From contig JAFUGP010000149.1 in NCBI GenBank assembly GCA_017469335.1, positions 1 to 44,181 of the forward strand: a DNA stretch of 44,181 nt, written 5' to 3'. The notes under the pieces were generated by a model, which made no database searches, was not told the DNA's origin, and saw nothing but the letters and a program-made list of their open reading frames with translations. Below, piece after piece: positions 16,099 through 25,533 of the stretch (the stretch's first letter is position 1; each line of letters opens with the position of its first letter). Source of the stretch: Succinivibrio sp. GTDB lineage: Bacteria > Pseudomonadota > Gammaproteobacteria > Enterobacterales > Succinivibrionaceae. Made by a program: the position numbers and the translations under genes.

Positions 16099-17045
16099 TT
16101 AAGGTACTCCGCCACGCCTTCGGCCACGGTCTTGAACTGCACGTCACAGCCTGCCTGACGCAAGGCGCTGAGATCGGCCTGGGTAAAGCACTGGTAGTGA
16201 CCCTTTAAATGATCGGGGAAGGGAATGAACTCAACCTGACCGTGGCCGTGATGCTTGATCACGGCATTGGCGATGTTGAGGAAGGGCTCGGCGCGTCCCG
16301 TGCCGCAGTTGTAGATCCCCGAGGGGCCCTGATGCTCCCAGAACCACAAATTCACCGCGGCGACGTCGCCCACGTAGACAAAGTCTCTCAGCTGCCCGCC
16401 GTCACCGTAGCCCTCGCAGCCTGAGAACAGCTTGGGGTTTTCTCCGCGCAGCATCTGGTTGTGCAGGTGGAAGGCCACCGAGGCCATGGTGCCCTTGTGA
16501 CTCTCGCGCGGGCCGTACACATTGAAGTAGCGCAGTCCCACCACCTGCGAGCGCAGTGTGGGCAGTCTTTTGCGCACGTACTCGTCAAACAGGAACTTGG
16601 AGTAGCCGTAGACGTTGAGCGGACACTCGTGCTCGCGCCCTTCGCTAAAAACGTTGCCCGAGCCGTAGGTGGAGGCCGAGGAGGCGTAGAAGAAGGGAAT
16701 GCAGTGCGCGGTGGCGTACTCAAAGAGGGCGACCGTGTACTCGTAATTGTTCTTCATCATGTAGCGCCCGTCCCACTGAGTGGTGGAGGAGCAGGCGCCT
16801 TCATGAAAGATGACCTCGATGGGTTGGAACTTAAGCCTGGCCTGCAGCGCCTGGCCGCCTGCCTGAAACAGCTCCAGGAAGTCCTGTTTGTCGAGGTAAT
16901 CAGCGATATCCAGATCGGCCAGGTTGGAGAATTTGTGGCCGTCGGTCAGGTTGTCCACCACCACAATGTCACGGCGTCCGCGCTCGTTTAAGGCCTTGAC
17001 GATGTTCGAGCCAATCATGCCGGCGCCGCCGGTCACTATAATCAT
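16077..17045 (-). CDS. hldD: ADP-glyceromanno-heptose 6-epimerase
   Basis: HldD converts ADP-D-glycero-D-manno-heptose to the L,D form used by heptosyltransferases. The 322-residue extended SDR protein starts [14 protein letters not shown] with the GxxGxxG NADP-binding loop, has the catalytic SSASTYG and the YGYSK pair, and ends with the usual AEYLKWL helix. The ATG at 17045 is preceded by AGGAGA; the open frame extends 55 codons upstream but without family similarity. It is the first dedicated LPS gene of the minus-strand operon. Confidence 0.96.
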   Translation of the reverse strand: MIIVTGGAGMIGSNIVKALNERGRRDIVVVDNLTDGHKFSNLADLDIADYLDKQDFLELFQAGGQALQARLKFQPIEVIFHEGACSSTTQWDGRYMMKNNYEYTVALFEYATAHCIPFFYASSASTYGSGNVFSEGREHECPLNVYGYSKFLFDEYVRKRLPTLRSQVVGLRYFNVYGPRESHKGTMASVAFHLHNQMLRGENPKLFSGCEGYGDGGQLRDFVYVGDVAAVNLWFWEHQGPSGIYNCGTGRAEPFLNIANAVIKHHGHGQVEFIPFPDHLKGHYQCFTQADLSALRQAGCDVQFKTVAEGVAEYLKWLDQRS

Positions 17046-17119
17046 ATGCGCTCTCCTGCAAACCCGTCCTGCCCGCCCGGCAACACCGCTGCAGCGCGGT
17101 ACGCCGCGGGTGAGGGGCT

Positions 17120-17578
17120 TTATTGAAACATATAACTTAAAAACAGCACGTCCTGAATGATGGGACGGCCTACTTTTTCCTGCATGAGATCGAGCAGTTT
17201 CTCGCGGCACTCGTTGCGGATGGCTTCACGGCCGGGGCCGTCTGCGGCACGCGAGAAATCCTTAGAGCCCAGCACCGAGACGATGACATCCTTGATAAAG
17301 GGCTCCATCAGCTGCACGAAATCCTCATCGCGGCTGTCGGCGATCATCAGGCAGACCTTCACGCGCACATAGTGCAGTTTGTCATGGGGATCGGCCTGGG
17401 CCAGATTGGTGGTGAAATCAGGGGAAATCACGTAGTAGCCAATCTCAGGCTCCACTTCCTCAGGGGGCGTCTCCTCCTCTTCGCCGTGGCCGGCGCCCAG
17501 CGCCAGCTGCGGATACCACAGCCCCAGGCATAAGACCGTAAGCAGCGTAAGTAAGTACTTGTGCAATAAAACAGACAT
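17120..17578 (-). CDS. FliL-like exported protein
   Basis: The mature part resembles the flagellar basal-body-associated FliL family: a charged linker ([13 protein letters not shown]), then a domain with [24 protein letters not shown], a basic helix and the C-terminal [16 protein letters not shown], matching the FliL ending I-x-D-V-L-F-x-x-F. Instead of a clear cytoplasmic N-terminus and single anchor it starts with a signal-peptide-like segment ending LALGAG, so it may be secreted to the periplasm. No flagellar gene is nearby. It sits 75 bp before hldD on the same strand without an intervening terminator, so it may be the leading gene of the LPS operon. Start is ATG 17578; ATG 17593 is an alternative. 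Confidence 0.75.
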   Translation of the reverse strand: MSVLLHKYLLTLLTVLCLGLWYPQLALGAGHGEEEETPPEEVEPEIGYYVISPDFTTNLAQADPHDKLHYVRVKVCLMIADSRDEDFVQLMEPFIKDVIVSVLGSKDFSRAADGPGREAIRNECREKLLDLMQEKVGRPIIQDVLFLSYMFQ

Positions 17579-17646
17579 AACTTCATTTTCCAAGCTAGCT
17601 TGCCGCGGCGTCGGGTGCCGCAGCGGTTAATCTTCAGCTCTTTTAT

Positions 17647-17671
17647 CGACAATATTAATGAAAAATTGTCG
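17647..17671. promoter_or_regulatory. Inverted repeat upstream of the FliL-like gene
   Basis: CGACAAT (17647-17653) and ATTGTCG (17665-17671) form perfect 7-bp arms with an 11-bp AT-rich spacer, about 70 bp before the FliL-like start. There is no following T run on the minus strand, so an operator is somewhat more likely than a plsB terminator. Confidence 0.35.
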
Positions 17672-17732
17672 CTTTTGCACGCCAAGGCGCGGATACCGTT
17701 GCCGCTGCAGCCTGAGGGCTGCCACTTTTCAA

Positions 17733-20153
17733 TCAGGTCTTGCCGCTTAAGGTCTTGACATCGGTGGCCTTGAGCAGAGGCTCGGTGACGCGGAAGAGCT
17801 TCTGTACCTTGGTGGCATTGGTGTGAATGGTGTGGTTGGCATTCTCAAAGAAGTACTCATGCCGTTTCAAGGTCTCGCACATGATGCGGAACAAAATGGG
17901 ATCGGCAAACTCGGGGGAGTTGTCGGTGACATTGGCCGGCAGACGCTTGGCGTAGACTAGGCACTTCTCGATGAAGTCGGCCTGGTCAATGGTGTTGTCC
18001 GGGGTGTTTTTGAGCGCCGTGGCCGCCACCAGATAGCGTATGAGGTTGGGTCTTACCGACACGGCCAGAATGTAGAACTCCTCATACCCGTCACCTGAGA
18101 CGTAAATGGTTCCCTCGTGCTCGACGATATACTCGCCGCGCCGCATCTCATCGATGTATCTTTCAATCAGCTCATCCAAATCGGCTTCGGCGACCGGGGC
18201 ATAGAGCTCATGGCGCAGGAAGTAAAACAAAGAGCGGGCATGCACGCGGATGTCGCTGCGTTTGATGTGGCCGTTGCGCAGGATGATGTTGGCCAGCAGC
18301 GCCGGCAGGGCGAAGAGGTGGACGATGTTGTTCTTGAAATAGGTCAGCTGCAGGCTCTGCCCGTAACTCGGGCGCAGGAACTTCATGTCCTCGCCCACAT
18401 CGTAGGCGCGGAATTTGTTAAGCTCCAGGGCCTGCTTGATGAGCGTGTCGATGTCCTCCTCGGGCACCAGATCGCGCAGTTTGGGGTCGACCTTGAGCAT
18501 CTTGATGAAGAGCTCCAGGCAGGATCTGAGCTTGTGCATGCTCATGGTATGGTCGTCATCGCACATGAGGGCCATGGCGCAGAGGTTGATGCCGTTGACC
18601 GAGGCCGCGCCGTTTAAGGAGCGGATGATCTTGCCGGCCAGCGCGTTGGAAGTCTCGCGCAGCCACTCCGGGCGGGTCAGCCCCTGCGGATCGATGTCCT
18701 TGCGCCACAGCGGCACGTTGTTGTCCAGAAACTCGGTGATGTCCACCGGCTGTCCGAAGGTCACATAGCCGCGTCCGTAGTAGCGCATGCGCTTGAAGAT
18801 CCCCAAGAGCTGCCAGGCGCTTTCCTTTTTCTTGGCCACACCGCTTAACTCGCTCATGTAGGAGCGGATCTCCGAGACATGCTCATAACCCAAATAGGTG
18901 GGGACAAAGGTAATGGGGCGGCTGATGCCGCGCAGCTGCGCCTGCACCGCCATGGACACCATGCCGGTCTTAGGCGGCAGGGTGCGGCCGGTGCGGGAGC
19001 GGCCGCCCTCAATGAAGAACTCGGTGGCGTAACCGCGCTCAAAGAGCAGCGACAGATATTCGCTGAACAGGGCGATGTAGAAGTGATCGCCCTTCATCTT
19101 GCGCCTGATGAAATAGGAACCGCAACGGCGGATGAGGGGGCCTACCGGGAAGAAATTGAGGTTGTCGCCGGAGGCTATTTGCGGCAGCGGCAGACCTTCA
19201 TGAAAAATCACAAAGGAGAGCAGCACATAGTCCATATGACTGCGGTGACAGGGAATGTAGATGATTTCATGGCCGCGCTGCACCAGATCCACCACCTTTT
19301 CGGCCCCCTTGATGGTCTGGCCGTGATAGATGCGCTTCCACACGCGGGTGATGATGCCGTTTAAAAACTTCAACAGCGGATAGCGGGGATCGGAGACCAT
19401 GATCTCGAAAATCTGCCGTGCCTCCTTCTGCACCTCAGAGAGGGGTTTGTTTTTCTCCTCGGCTTCCTTCTGCGCTGCCGCCTGGGTGGCCGGGCGCCGC
19501 AGCAGTTCTTCAATGAGTCTCTCGCGGTTAGGCAGCGGCCGGCCCACCAGGGTACGGGCGTTCTTGATAAAGTGCAGTGAGACCAGGCGCCGCAGCAGTT
19601 CTGGTTTGAAATGATCGCCTAAGTCGCGCACCAGATCGGTGGTGAGCACCGGGTTTGAGACCATGACGCAGTTATCGCGGCCCTGGAAGGTCAGCTGCAG
19701 GAACTTGCGCCAGGAGGGGGTATGGTTGTCGGTACTGAAACCGTGCAGTTTCTGCCCCTCGTAGCCCGGGTTGCGCGACCACAGCGGGGTGAGGGGGATG
19801 ATCTGAATGGGTACGGAGGTGGACGCGGAGATCTGAAACCACTGCGCGATGGCCTCATTGAGATTGCCCTCTTTGGAGTGCGAGCTGAACATACGCGGGG
19901 AGTCGAGGTAGGCGGTGCGTACCGCCCACTGCCCCTGCACATACAGTTTGGAGAAGGGGTTGGGCAGCCCCAGATGGTTGGTCAGACGCTCCAGGCACAT
20001 CATATTGCCGATGGAGGAGGAAACCGTGACGTAGCAGATGGGCAGATTGGGGTCAAGCTTCATGTGCTTGAGCGGCTCATAGGGAATGGGCTCACAGGTA
20101 GTGGTAAATCTGAACGGCCAGTACAAAAGCCATCTTAAGATCTTGTTGAGCAT
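17733..20153 (-). CDS. plsB: Glycerol-3-phosphate 1-O-acyltransferase
   Basis: PlsB acylates sn-glycerol-3-phosphate at position 1, committing it to phospholipid synthesis at the inner membrane. The 806-residue length equals that of the enteric enzyme. The catalytic HxxxxD motif is CHRSHMD with His303 and Asp308; the glycerol-phosphate binding block is FIEGGRSRTGR, and FVPTYLGYEHV follows. AGGAGA precedes the ATG at 20153. It is transcribed away from fieF and toward the LPS block. Confidence 0.97.
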   Translation of the reverse strand: MLNKILRWLLYWPFRFTTTCEPIPYEPLKHMKLDPNLPICYVTVSSSIGNMMCLERLTNHLGLPNPFSKLYVQGQWAVRTAYLDSPRMFSSHSKEGNLNEAIAQWFQISASTSVPIQIIPLTPLWSRNPGYEGQKLHGFSTDNHTPSWRKFLQLTFQGRDNCVMVSNPVLTTDLVRDLGDHFKPELLRRLVSLHFIKNARTLVGRPLPNRERLIEELLRRPATQAAAQKEAEEKNKPLSEVQKEARQIFEIMVSDPRYPLLKFLNGIITRVWKRIYHGQTIKGAEKVVDLVQRGHEIIYIPCHRSHMDYVLLSFVIFHEGLPLPQIASGDNLNFFPVGPLIRRCGSYFIRRKMKGDHFYIALFSEYLSLLFERGYATEFFIEGGRSRTGRTLPPKTGMVSMAVQAQLRGISRPITFVPTYLGYEHVSEIRSYMSELSGVAKKKESAWQLLGIFKRMRYYGRGYVTFGQPVDITEFLDNNVPLWRKDIDPQGLTRPEWLRETSNALAGKIIRSLNGAASVNGINLCAMALMCDDDHTMSMHKLRSCLELFIKMLKVDPKLRDLVPEEDIDTLIKQALELNKFRAYDVGEDMKFLRPSYGQSLQLTYFKNNIVHLFALPALLANIILRNGHIKRSDIRVHARSLFYFLRHELYAPVAEADLDELIERYIDEMRRGEYIVEHEGTIYVSGDGYEEFYILAVSVRPNLIRYLVAATALKNTPDNTIDQADFIEKCLVYAKRLPANVTDNSPEFADPILFRIMCETLKRHEYFFENANHTIHTNATKVQKLFRVTEPLLKATDVKTLSGKT

Positions 20154-20319
20154 CAGTCTCTCCTGCCGACCACCAGCTTGAAAGTACGCTTGATTCTTAC
20201 CCCCAGATCCTACATCACAACCTAGGGCAGACCGCCAAAAAGAGATCAGTTTTTCAACCTGCGGCGCAGTTATGCAGCCGGGGGTACAGTTTGGCTGTGC
20301 GCGGACACGGACCGAAGGC

Positions 20320-20349
20320 GTGTCAAAAGCGCACTCAGACGGCTATAAT
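20320..20349 (+). promoter_or_regulatory. Putative promoter of fieF-cysE
   Basis: TATAAT at 20344-20349 with GTGTCA at 20320-20325, an 18-bp spacer. Transcription would start about 36 nt before the fieF GTG. Confidence 0.55.
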
Positions 20350-20391
20350 GAGCCTGCCGCCTGTCAGGCGGGATTTTGAGAGGAGCGAGAG

Positions 20392-21375
20392 GTGACCGAT
20401 TCAAAGCGCAGTGCCGGGGACTTAGGGCCGAGCTATCAGCAGTACCTGCTGCGCGCCAGCCGTATCTCGCTCATGGCGGTGCTGCTGTTCGTGGTGCTCA
20501 AGCTGGTATTGTGGCTGCTCAGTCAGTCCTCGGCCATCTTCGCCTCGCTGGCCGATTCCCTGTTTGACGCCCTCTCCTCGGGGATCAACCTGTTGGCCGT
20601 CAGATTCTCCCTGCAGCCGCCCGACCGCGAGCACCGCTTCGGGCATTTCAAGGCCCAGGCCTTAGCTGCCCTGCTGCAGTCAGGTTTCATCGGCGGTTCG
20701 GCGCTGCTGCTCATGGTGCACGGCATCGCCCGCACCAATACCCCGCAGCAGCTTGAGTACGTGCCGCAGACCATCGTCTTCACCGCGCTTATCACCGTAC
20801 TTACCGTGCTTTTGGTGCTCTATCAGGGCCGCATGCTCAAACTCACCGGCAGTGATACCCTGCGCTCGGATAGGCTGCACTACCTCTCCGACGTGCTCTT
20901 AAATCTGGTGGTGCTGGCCTCCTTGGTGCTGGGGGCCTTAGGGTATGAGCGCGCCGACGGGGTGTGTACCATCCTTATTGCGCTGTGTATTTTAGGCGGG
21001 GCGCTCAAGATTGGTTATGACACCGCCCAGACCCTGTTAGACCGCAGTCTTGATGCCGGGGAGAACGCGGAGATTGCCGCCCTGCTTAAAAGACAGCCTA
21101 AGGTGTTGTCGGTGCATAATTTAAAGACCCGCCGCGCCGGCCCGCAGATTTTCATCCAGTCTCACCTCGTCATGGAAGGCAGTCTGCCGCTTAAGCTTGC
21201 GCACGGTGTTACAGAACAGGCCGAGCGTGCCCTGCGCGAGCGCTACCCCCATGCCGACATTTCCCTGCATATGGAACCTGACAGCGCCGAGTCCTATGCC
21301 GACACCGAAATCTACGCCGACACCGAGTCGGACTCCAAGAACCCGGCTGTGCCTGACCCAACTGTTGCATCATGA
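20392..21375 (+). CDS. fieF: Cation diffusion facilitator, FieF-like
   Basis: This 327-residue inner-membrane antiporter exports divalent metals (zinc, ferrous iron, cadmium in E. coli FieF) in exchange for protons. It has six TM helices and a cytoplasmic C-terminal domain. The site-A residues are present: D55 and D59 in SLADSLFDA, H163 and D167 in LHYLSDVLL. SLQPPDREHRFGHFKA is the family signature of the first loop. The C-terminal domain has TRRAGPQIFIQSHLVME, then a tail of repeated YADTE units not seen in E. coli. The start is GTG at 20392 with GGAG upstream. It shares ATGA with cysE, so translation is coupled. Confidence 0.92.
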   Translation: MTDSKRSAGDLGPSYQQYLLRASRISLMAVLLFVVLKLVLWLLSQSSAIFASLADSLFDALSSGINLLAVRFSLQPPDREHRFGHFKAQALAALLQSGFIGGSALLLMVHGIARTNTPQQLEYVPQTIVFTALITVLTVLLVLYQGRMLKLTGSDTLRSDRLHYLSDVLLNLVVLASLVLGALGYERADGVCTILIALCILGGALKIGYDTAQTLLDRSLDAGENAEIAALLKRQPKVLSVHNLKTRRAGPQIFIQSHLVMEGSLPLKLAHGVTEQAERALRERYPHADISLHMEPDSAESYADTEIYADTESDSKNPAVPDPTVAS

Positions 21376-22247
21376 ACCAAGACAATTCAAGGCCTTGCGC
21401 GGCAGCTGCGGCTCTGCCCGAGCGCAGCGCCCTCTGGCAGAAGTTAAGAGACGAGACGGCGCTGTGCTACGCCCGTGAGCCGCTTTTGAAGGAGTGCTGT
21501 TCGGTGGTGCTGGACAGCGGTTCCTTAGAGCAGGCGGTGGGCGCAATGATTGCCTTTCGCCTGCGCTCAAAGCTGCTCCCTCAAGAGGGCCTTAAAGCCC
21601 TGTGCGAGGAGGCCCTGGGCAGTGATCCCTCCCTCATTGAGTGTGCGCTGTGCGATCTGCAGGCGGTCTCCAGCCGCGATCCGGCCGTAGCCTCCTCACT
21701 GTTGCAGCCTTTTTTGTTCCTCAAGGGGCCGCTGGCGCTGGAGAGCTGGCGGGTGGCGCACTGGTTGTGGCAGCAGGGGCGCCGGGAAATGGCCTTGTTT
21801 TTGCAGAGCCTTATCTCCATGACGTTGGGGGTCGACATTCATCCGGCGGCCACCATCGGGCGGGGCATCATGCTTGATCACGCCACCGGCATCGTCATCG
21901 GCGAGACGGCCGTGGTGGGCGATCTGGTGTCCATCCTGCACAGCGTCACCTTAGGCGGTACCGGCAAGGAGCGCGGGGATCGTCACCCCAAGGTGGGGCG
22001 GGGTGTGATGATCGGCGCGGGGGCCAAGATCCTGGGCAATATCAGTGTGGGTGAATGCGCCAAAATCGGTGCCGGCTCCGTGGTGCTCAAGGATGTGCCG
22101 GCCCATGCCACGGTAGCCGGCGTGCCGGCCGTGGTGGTGGGGCGCAGTGCCGGGGACCTGCCCTCGCTGGAGATGGAGCAGAACCTGCTCGATGATGCCT
22201 GTCCTTTGCTGCTGCCACATCAAGGCACCATCGCCATGTTCTCTTAA
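21372..22247 (+). CDS. cysE: Serine O-acetyltransferase
   Basis: CysE acetylates L-serine with acetyl-CoA, the first step of cysteine synthesis. The 291-residue protein has the N-terminal helical domain and the left-handed beta-helix of hexapeptide repeats. Catalytic D155 (GVDIHPA) and H170 (MLDHATG) are present, as is SVTLGGTGKERGDRHP. The C-terminus ends AMFS with the terminal region expected to contact CysK, although it does not end in the canonical Ile. The 4-bp overlap with fieF puts cysteine synthesis and metal efflux on one transcript. Confidence 0.95.
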   Translation: MNQDNSRPCAAAAALPERSALWQKLRDETALCYAREPLLKECCSVVLDSGSLEQAVGAMIAFRLRSKLLPQEGLKALCEEALGSDPSLIECALCDLQAVSSRDPAVASSLLQPFLFLKGPLALESWRVAHWLWQQGRREMALFLQSLISMTLGVDIHPAATIGRGIMLDHATGIVIGETAVVGDLVSILHSVTLGGTGKERGDRHPKVGRGVMIGAGAKILGNISVGECAKIGAGSVVLKDVPAHATVAGVPAVVVGRSAGDLPSLEMEQNLLDDACPLLLPHQGTIAMFS

Positions 22248-22288
22248 GCCAAAAGACTGCGTGGTGCCTGGCGGTACTCAGGCCCGGC

Positions 22289-22317
22289 CTTAAACCACTG
22301 TTCACCCCTGCTATAAT
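22289..22317 (+). promoter_or_regulatory. Putative promoter of the PTS gene
   Basis: TATAAT at 22312-22317 with a weak CTTAAA at 22289-22294, 17-bp spacer, 37 bp before the PTS start codon. Confidence 0.5.
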
Positions 22318-22353
22318 ATCCGCACTTTTTCAGCGCTGTCCTAAGGTTTTCTT

Positions 22354-24267
22354 ATGCGTATACATGATCTGCTCAGCCCCGGGGCCATCGCCCTGCAGGC
22401 TGCGGTGGTTGACAAAACCGACGCCATTGAACGCTTAGTCGAACTGCTCTCTGATTCCGGGAACCTCAGCGATCCGCTCAAATTCCGTCAGGCGGTGTTT
22501 GAGCGCGAGGACCAGGGTTCAACGGGTCTGGGACAGGGGGTGGCCATTCCCCATGCCCGCAGCGCGGCGGTCAGGGCTCCCGCCCTGGCAGCCATGGTGG
22601 TGAAAAACGGCGTGGAGTTTGACTCTCTGGACGGACAGCGGGTCTATCTGCTCTTTCTCATCGCCTCCCCCGATCAGGCCACCGACGCGCATATGGATGT
22701 GCTGGCGCGGCTCTCCAGTCTGCTGGTGGACGATGAGTTCAGACGCCGCCTGATGCACAGCCGCTCTCCCGAGGAATTTCTGCACCTCATAGACGAGGCA
22801 GAAACCAGGGAGCTTGATGAGGAGAGCGCCGATGCCGCACAGCCTGAGGCCCGGGAGGCTCCCGGGCGCTATGATGTGGTTGCGGTGACCGCCTGCCCGG
22901 CCGGCCTTTCTCATACCTATATGGCCGCCGAGGCTTTGGAGAACAAGGCCCGCGAGATGGGCGTGTCCATCAAGGTGGAGGCCGACGGTGCCGCCGGCAA
23001 CCGCAACTGCCTGCTCCCCGATGATATCGCCGCTGCCCGCGGGGTGATCGTGGCGGCCGACCGCGCGGTGGAAATGGACCGTTTCATCGGCAAGCCGTTG
23101 GTGCGGGTCGGCGTGGTGGACGGCATTCAGCATCCCGATCTGCTCATCACCAAGGCCTTAGACAGCAAATGCCCCGTTTACAAGTCCGGGGAAAATTACG
23201 AGATTTCATCCTTATGGATGAGACTATACCGCCATCTTATGAGCGGTCTGACCTATATCATGCCGCTGGCGGCCACAGCCGGCATCCTGGCGGCCTTAGC
23301 CCGCTTTGAATGGCTGTCCACCACCCAGTTTGGTCTGTTTTTGGAGAGCATAGGCTATAGCCTGGGTACCTTGCTCTTTCCGGTGCTCAGCGCCTTCATC
23401 GCCTTCTCCATCGGGGGGCGAACCGCGTTGGTGGCAGGCTTCACCGGCGGGATCATGGCCGATATGGACAACGCAGGAGTGATCGGGGCGGTCATCAACG
23501 GCTTTGTGGGCGGCGGGGTGGCCTTCGCCCTTTCGCAGGCAGCCGCACGCTTTTTAAAGGGCCATGACGCCATGTTCGCGCTGTTGGTCTACCCTCTGGT
23601 GGGAGCTACGGCCACCACCATCATCGCGCAGCTGGTCACCAATCTGCCCTCAGCCTTGCTAAACGATCTCATCACGCAGTTGCTTAATAATGCCTCCACC
23701 CTGGTACTGGCGCTTATCGGTGCTGCACTGGGAGGCATGATGTCGGCTGATATGGGAGGACCTTTTAACAAGCTCTCCTACGCCTGTGGGGTGTTGCTGC
23801 TGGCCGACTGTCTGCCCGAGAGCGGTCCGGGAAGCATGGTTATGGCTGCGGTGATGGCAGGGGGTATGGTGCCGCCGCTGGCGGCCGGCGCGGCCGCGTT
23901 ACTGGCACGGCGCTTTTTCTCCGATCACGAACGGGAAATCGCTCTTACCACCGTGGTCAAAGGACTGCTCTTTATTACTGAGGGCGTGTTGCCCTATCTG
24001 ATCCTCTCGCCCTCGCGCATGCGCTTAGGCTGTGTGGCGGGCTCGGCAGTGGCCGGCGCTCTGGCCATGGCCTGCCGCTGCGGCGTGTGCGCTCCGCACG
24101 GCGGGGTATTCTTGGTGCCGCTGGCCGACAATGCACTGTATTATCTGCTCTCGCTGCTGGTGGGCACCGCAGCCGGTGTGCTGGCCTTTACCGGGTTGCG
24201 CTGGGAACTGCGCCGACGCGAGCGTCGCGCTGCCTTAAGGCTGAACAGCAAGGCAGGTCGCGGTTAG
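22354..24267 (+). CDS. PTS EIIABC, fructose/mannosylglycerate family
   Basis: This 637-residue permease would import and phosphorylate a sugar at the inner membrane, drawing phosphate from HPr. Domain order is EIIA (residues 1 to about 145, phospho-His67 in GVAIPHAR), EIIB (about 172-265, phospho-Cys181 in TACPAGLSHTYMA) and EIIC (from about 288). EIIC carries MSADMGGPFNKLSYA, the fructose-family substrate-loop signature, and ITEGVLPYLI and APHGG. The A-B-C order is that of MngA and of many Firmicute FruA proteins. No fruK, mannosidase or regulator lies next to it, so substrate is open; fructose is the default guess. Confidence 0.88.
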   Translation: MRIHDLLSPGAIALQAAVVDKTDAIERLVELLSDSGNLSDPLKFRQAVFEREDQGSTGLGQGVAIPHARSAAVRAPALAAMVVKNGVEFDSLDGQRVYLLFLIASPDQATDAHMDVLARLSSLLVDDEFRRRLMHSRSPEEFLHLIDEAETRELDEESADAAQPEAREAPGRYDVVAVTACPAGLSHTYMAAEALENKAREMGVSIKVEADGAAGNRNCLLPDDIAAARGVIVAADRAVEMDRFIGKPLVRVGVVDGIQHPDLLITKALDSKCPVYKSGENYEISSLWMRLYRHLMSGLTYIMPLAATAGILAALARFEWLSTTQFGLFLESIGYSLGTLLFPVLSAFIAFSIGGRTALVAGFTGGIMADMDNAGVIGAVINGFVGGGVAFALSQAAARFLKGHDAMFALLVYPLVGATATTIIAQLVTNLPSALLNDLITQLLNNASTLVLALIGAALGGMMSADMGGPFNKLSYACGVLLLADCLPESGPGSMVMAAVMAGGMVPPLAAGAAALLARRFFSDHEREIALTTVVKGLLFITEGVLPYLILSPSRMRLGCVAGSAVAGALAMACRCGVCAPHGGVFLVPLADNALYYLLSLLVGTAAGVLAFTGLRWELRRRERRAALRLNSKAGRG

Positions 24268-24350
24268 CCAACTCCGGAACAGTGACTGCAAATTCCTAAC
24301 CCGTGTGTTGACAGATAGTTGACTCTGGGTTTGTTTGCACAGCGGAGTAC

Positions 24351-24794
24351 TCAAGCAGCCGCATCAACCTCGTGATAGATTTCTGCTTCATTCTTAACCG
24401 CTTGTTCGGGGATGGGATTCTTGCAGCCTGTTTGGTAGTACTGTTTCCATGCTCCCTCAGCTCTGTGACTGTAGTTGACCATCACCCAGGGTTTACTGTG
24501 GGACCAGTAATCGATAGTGTTGACCAGAGCAGGATCTAACCGGACATGCGACTGTGGCTGGGGCATAAAAATTTTACTGGCACCGTAATAGCTGTAGCGC
24601 ACGTAGACCTCGCGGACCACCGGACCGAACTCCCAGGCCTCAAACCTGTCAGGGACAATCAGTGGAGAGCCGGTCAGTTGGTAATTTTTCAGCTGAAGGA
24701 AGTAGAGGATCTTCTGCAACTCGAGATTGTTGACCGGGGAGTTATTCTCCTGGGAGTGATTGATGACAAATATAGCCAAGGTCAATGGGTTCAT
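24351..24794 (-). CDS. Panacea-domain protein (SocA/GepA-like)
   Basis: This 147-residue protein matches the Panacea (DUF4065, PF13274) domain: NLELQKILYFLQ near the N-terminus, then the hallmark FEAWEFGPVVREVYVRYSYYG, and a C-terminal helical part. Panacea proteins act as antitoxins or adaptors in diverse toxin-antitoxin modules (established for PanAT systems and for SocA in Caulobacter), but many are solitary phage-associated proteins of unknown role. GAGGA precedes the ATG at 24794. No recognisable toxin flanks it: the left neighbour is the PTS gene on the opposite strand and upstream lie about 470 bp with no credible gene. Confidence 0.8.
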   Translation of the reverse strand: MNPLTLAIFVINHSQENNSPVNNLELQKILYFLQLKNYQLTGSPLIVPDRFEAWEFGPVVREVYVRYSYYGASKIFMPQPQSHVRLDPALVNTIDYWSHSKPWVMVNYSHRAEGAWKQYYQTGCKNPIPEQAVKNEAEIYHEVDAAA

Positions 24795-25263
24795 GGCAAT
24801 TCCTCAGGAACATGCACGGTTCAACAATTATTAAACGGCATTTTTAGCAATTGTAGTTTGTGAAACAGGCTCTGTCACCTTTTAGAACGCAGTTTTTGGT
24901 GCCTCAGCAAGCAGGGCACAAAATGCAGTGATGGGGCGGAGTTGTGATTTTATGTAAGGTGTGTTGCAGCACGTCTATGATCTCCCTTTCAATATGGCCT
25001 GGTGGGGGATTGGACTGCCGAGACGGCATTGGCGGCTTGTGTGCTGGTAGTGCTGTTGTCGGAATTACCATGTGGGATCCTGACGTGCAGCAGATTGACC
25101 GGGAGACTACCTGTTGGGCAGCTTTGGTGAGAAGCTCATGCTGAGCGCTTGGTGTAGTTCTGGTATTGCAGACAGAGTGAGATCTGAAATCTTGAACTAA
25201 ATTGCGGCCGCTTACCTCTATTGCAGCGAATGCCGCGAATAGAGATAGCGGCAAAAAACCGGA
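24795..25263. other. Gene-free stretch between Panacea gene and zapB
   Basis: About 470 bp without a gene I can support. A minus-strand frame of 116 codons (24904-25254, TTG start) and a plus-strand frame of 66 codons (24944-25144) exist but are rich in Pro, Thr, Cys and His, lack ribosome binding sites and resemble nothing I know. Since the region lies directly 5' of the Panacea gene, it could hold the decayed remains of a toxin gene or an insertion; I cannot show either. Confidence 0.5.
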
Positions 25264-25533
25264 TCAGTTTATGTCCTTGAGCTGATTGAGCACGCTGCCT
25301 AAGCGCTCCCGCCAGGTCTGCAGCACCTCGCGCAGGTGCTGGTTTTCCTGTTGCAGTTCCACCATGGTGCGGCGCAGAGTGGCAAGCTCATCGTCCTTGA
25401 GCGCGTTCTGCCTTTCGGCCACGAGCAGCCGTTCCGATACTCCGGAAGCCAGTTCAAAGAGCTCCTGCAGTCTCAGCAGCAGCTCCTGCTCCTTAGGGCT
25501 TAATTTGTCCTGATTGGCCGCCGTGAGGATCAC
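25264..25533 (-). CDS. zapB: Cell division protein ZapB-like coiled coil
   Basis: This 89-residue, almost wholly coiled-coil protein would bundle with ZapA at the FtsZ ring. Its C-terminal half ([19 protein letters not shown]) parallels E. coli ZapB (ERENNHLKEQQNGWQERL), and its place beside hslU mirrors E. coli, where zapB lies near hslUV. The start is GTG at 25531-25533, which shares GTGA with the hslU stop, so the genes are coupled. It has a longer N-terminus than E. coli ZapB (81 residues). Confidence 0.8.
   Translation of the reverse strand: MILTAANQDKLSPKEQELLLRLQELFELASGVSERLLVAERQNALKDDELATLRRTMVELQQENQHLREVLQTWRERLGSVLNQLKDIN

Noticed and set aside
24944-25144. Plus-strand 66-codon frame
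   Set aside because: No ribosome binding site or recognisable motif, and it overlaps the other weak frame.
24904-25254. Minus-strand frame of 116 codons as a toxin partner of the Panacea protein
   Set aside because: It needs a TTG start without a ribosome binding site and its composition (Pro, Thr, Cys, His) looks like non-coding DNA; no toxin motif is visible.
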